A stretch of DNA of 32,098 nt from an uncultured Spirochaetaceae bacterium (GTDB lineage: Bacteria > Spirochaetota > Spirochaetia > Sphaerochaetales > Sphaerochaetaceae). Position numbers and translations under genes: made by a program. The stretch lies in contig CALXLA010000029.1 in NCBI GenBank assembly GCA_944389075.1, forward strand, positions 1 to 32,098, given 5' to 3'. Below the pieces are notes generated by a model. The model searched no databases, had not been told where the DNA came from, and saw only the letters and a list, made by a program, of their open reading frames with translations. Positions 31,204 through 32,098 of the stretch are shown piece after piece. How positions within the stretch are numbered: position 1 is the stretch's first letter; every line of letters begins with the position of its first letter.

Positions 31204-31233
31204 AAAAGCTCCATCCAGGACTCAGGATGGAGC
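31204..31233 (-). terminator. Rho-independent terminator after the Rpn-type gene
   Basis: GCTCCATCC (31208-31216), loop AGGACTCA, GGATGGAGC (31225-31233): a perfect 9-bp stem followed on the minus strand by TTTT. Confidence 0.8.
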
Positions 31234-31251
31234 ATATCACAACAGCCAAGA

Positions 31252-32093
31252 TCATTTATACATTGGCGTTTCTTCTTTCAGGCTCATTACTTCCTCAATG
31301 GAAAGACCTGAATACTCAGCAACCTTGTCAAGCGGAAGAATCCCATCAAGAATCATGCTCTGTGCATTCTTCTTACGCATTTCCATACGCCCTTCATTGA
31401 TTCCCTCAATACGGCCTTCCTCAAGCGCCTTTGCCCTTGCTTCCTTTGCTCCGATCTCTCTCGCCCTCTCAAGCGCTTTCTCGAATACTCCTGTCATGAC
31501 TGCCATTCCCTCCTTTGTCTCCTTGTATTTCCTCACTGCATTCCTGATCTCAGTATAGTGCATCTTGCAAGGCTCCGCGCACATCAAGTCTGCCATAAGC
31601 TTGCCAAGTGCAGTATCAGAGCCAGCATTCTCTGCATTCGCATATATGATATGAGACCCATCCCCGAATGACATCAGAGGCTCTGCCACCATCCTGTCTA
31701 TCCATAGAGGTCCTTCCCCTTTCCTATGGGGTCCTTATCTGTCAGGAATATCATATAGGACTCAGGAAGCTTCCTGTAGTCCTCGCCGCTTTCCAGAAGG
31801 GATGTATCTATCGATGAGCTGTAATATCTTGCCCGCTTTGGCTCTGCCTCGCTCTCATCATTCTGTATCTCGATATCATACACATCCCCATTGCTGTCCT
31901 CTGCGAGGATATCGAGGATGGCTGAATGCCTCCCGAGGTTCACAACCCATTCCTGCACGCTTGCTCTCATAACCTTGAGGTCATCCCTTCCAAGGATTAT
32001 CCTGAGCATGAGATCCACGCATTCAGGATTCTCGCTGAAGCACTTCGTGAAGAACAGATTATCAGTCAGCTTCATGCCACTGATGATCCTCAT
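31252..32093 (-). pseudogene. Rpn/PD-(D/E)XK nuclease-family transposase, split by a frameshift
   Basis: Two adjacent minus-strand frames together read as one Rpn/PDDEXK_2 protein of about 280 aa. The upstream part (32093 to 31698) has LTDNLFFTKCFSENPECVDLML, the nuclease core DILAEDSNGDVYDIEIQND (D-x(n)-E-I-Q) and YMIFLTDKD, then stops at TAG after KGKDLYG. The downstream part (31692 to 31252) begins in another frame; the bases before its first ATG read I-D-R directly, and it continues FGDGSHIIYAN to a charged tail, EARAKALEEGRIEGINEGRMEMRKK. Loss of one base near 31700-31704 (after CTCTAT) explains it. The family promotes RecA-independent recombination. The first ATG is five bases from the window's right edge, so the true start may lie outside. 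Confidence 0.8.
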
Positions 32094-32098
32094 CCTCT

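Overview
The window looks like chromosomal DNA of a host- or gut-associated bacterium, most likely a spirochaete of the Sphaerochaeta/Treponema type. The grounds are the 'GGSSE' mature N-terminus of the sugar-binding protein, the Rpn/PD-(D/E)XK nuclease with its charged C-terminal tail, the DUF4143 ATPase, and an anaerobe's gene set (NfnAB, malic enzyme, nucleoside hydrolases, NSS transporters). GC content is moderate. This placement is inferred from gene content. There are no rRNA, tRNA or CRISPR sequences that I can see, and no complete insertion sequence.

Layout. (1) 1-956: a decayed DUF3800 gene running off the left edge, a very short ORF, and a candidate structured RNA ending in a strong terminator. 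(2) 957-9950, minus strand: a tightly overlapping operon in the order solute-binding protein, two permeases, two nucleoside hydrolases, DapA-family lyase, SBF-like carrier, ribokinase, malic enzyme. A divergent LacI regulator sits at its head (10271-11257). It reads as import of a nucleoside or N-glycoside, cleavage, phosphorylation of the pentose, and processing or efflux of another product. (3) 11258-12738: three repeats spaced exactly 33 bp apart, then a promoter and an AAA/DUF4143 ATPase. (4) 12787-19210, minus: avtA, then a molybdenum block (MoeA-like, MogA/MoaB, ModA, ModB, ModC, NirB-type FAD oxidoreductase). (5) 19262-23223: an exported Ntn amide hydrolase, divergent from two tandem NSS sodium symporters. 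(6) 23212-28151: UPF0303, ADP-ribosylglycohydrolase, 5-formyl-THF cyclo-ligase, a PTS IIA-like protein and NfnBA. (7) 28190-31010: two Hsp20 genes, a YbaK-type deacylase and an exported nucleoside-phosphorylase-fold protein. (8) 31252-32093: an Rpn nuclease gene split by a one-base frameshift.

Three regulatory themes stand out. First, many genes on both strands have a -10-like hexamer only 6-8 nt before the start codon and no Shine-Dalgarno sequence, which predicts leaderless mRNAs; operon-internal genes, exported proteins and Hsp20s keep strong Shine-Dalgarno sequences. Second, both Hsp20 genes carry a GG-N10-GC sigma-54 promoter and a similar 15-bp upstream palindrome (GTGTCAT-A-ATGACAC in one copy). 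Third, two genes of the molybdenum block have their ATG inside perfect inverted repeats with the shared outline TCCT...CTATATG...AGGA, suggesting a common operator at the transcription start.
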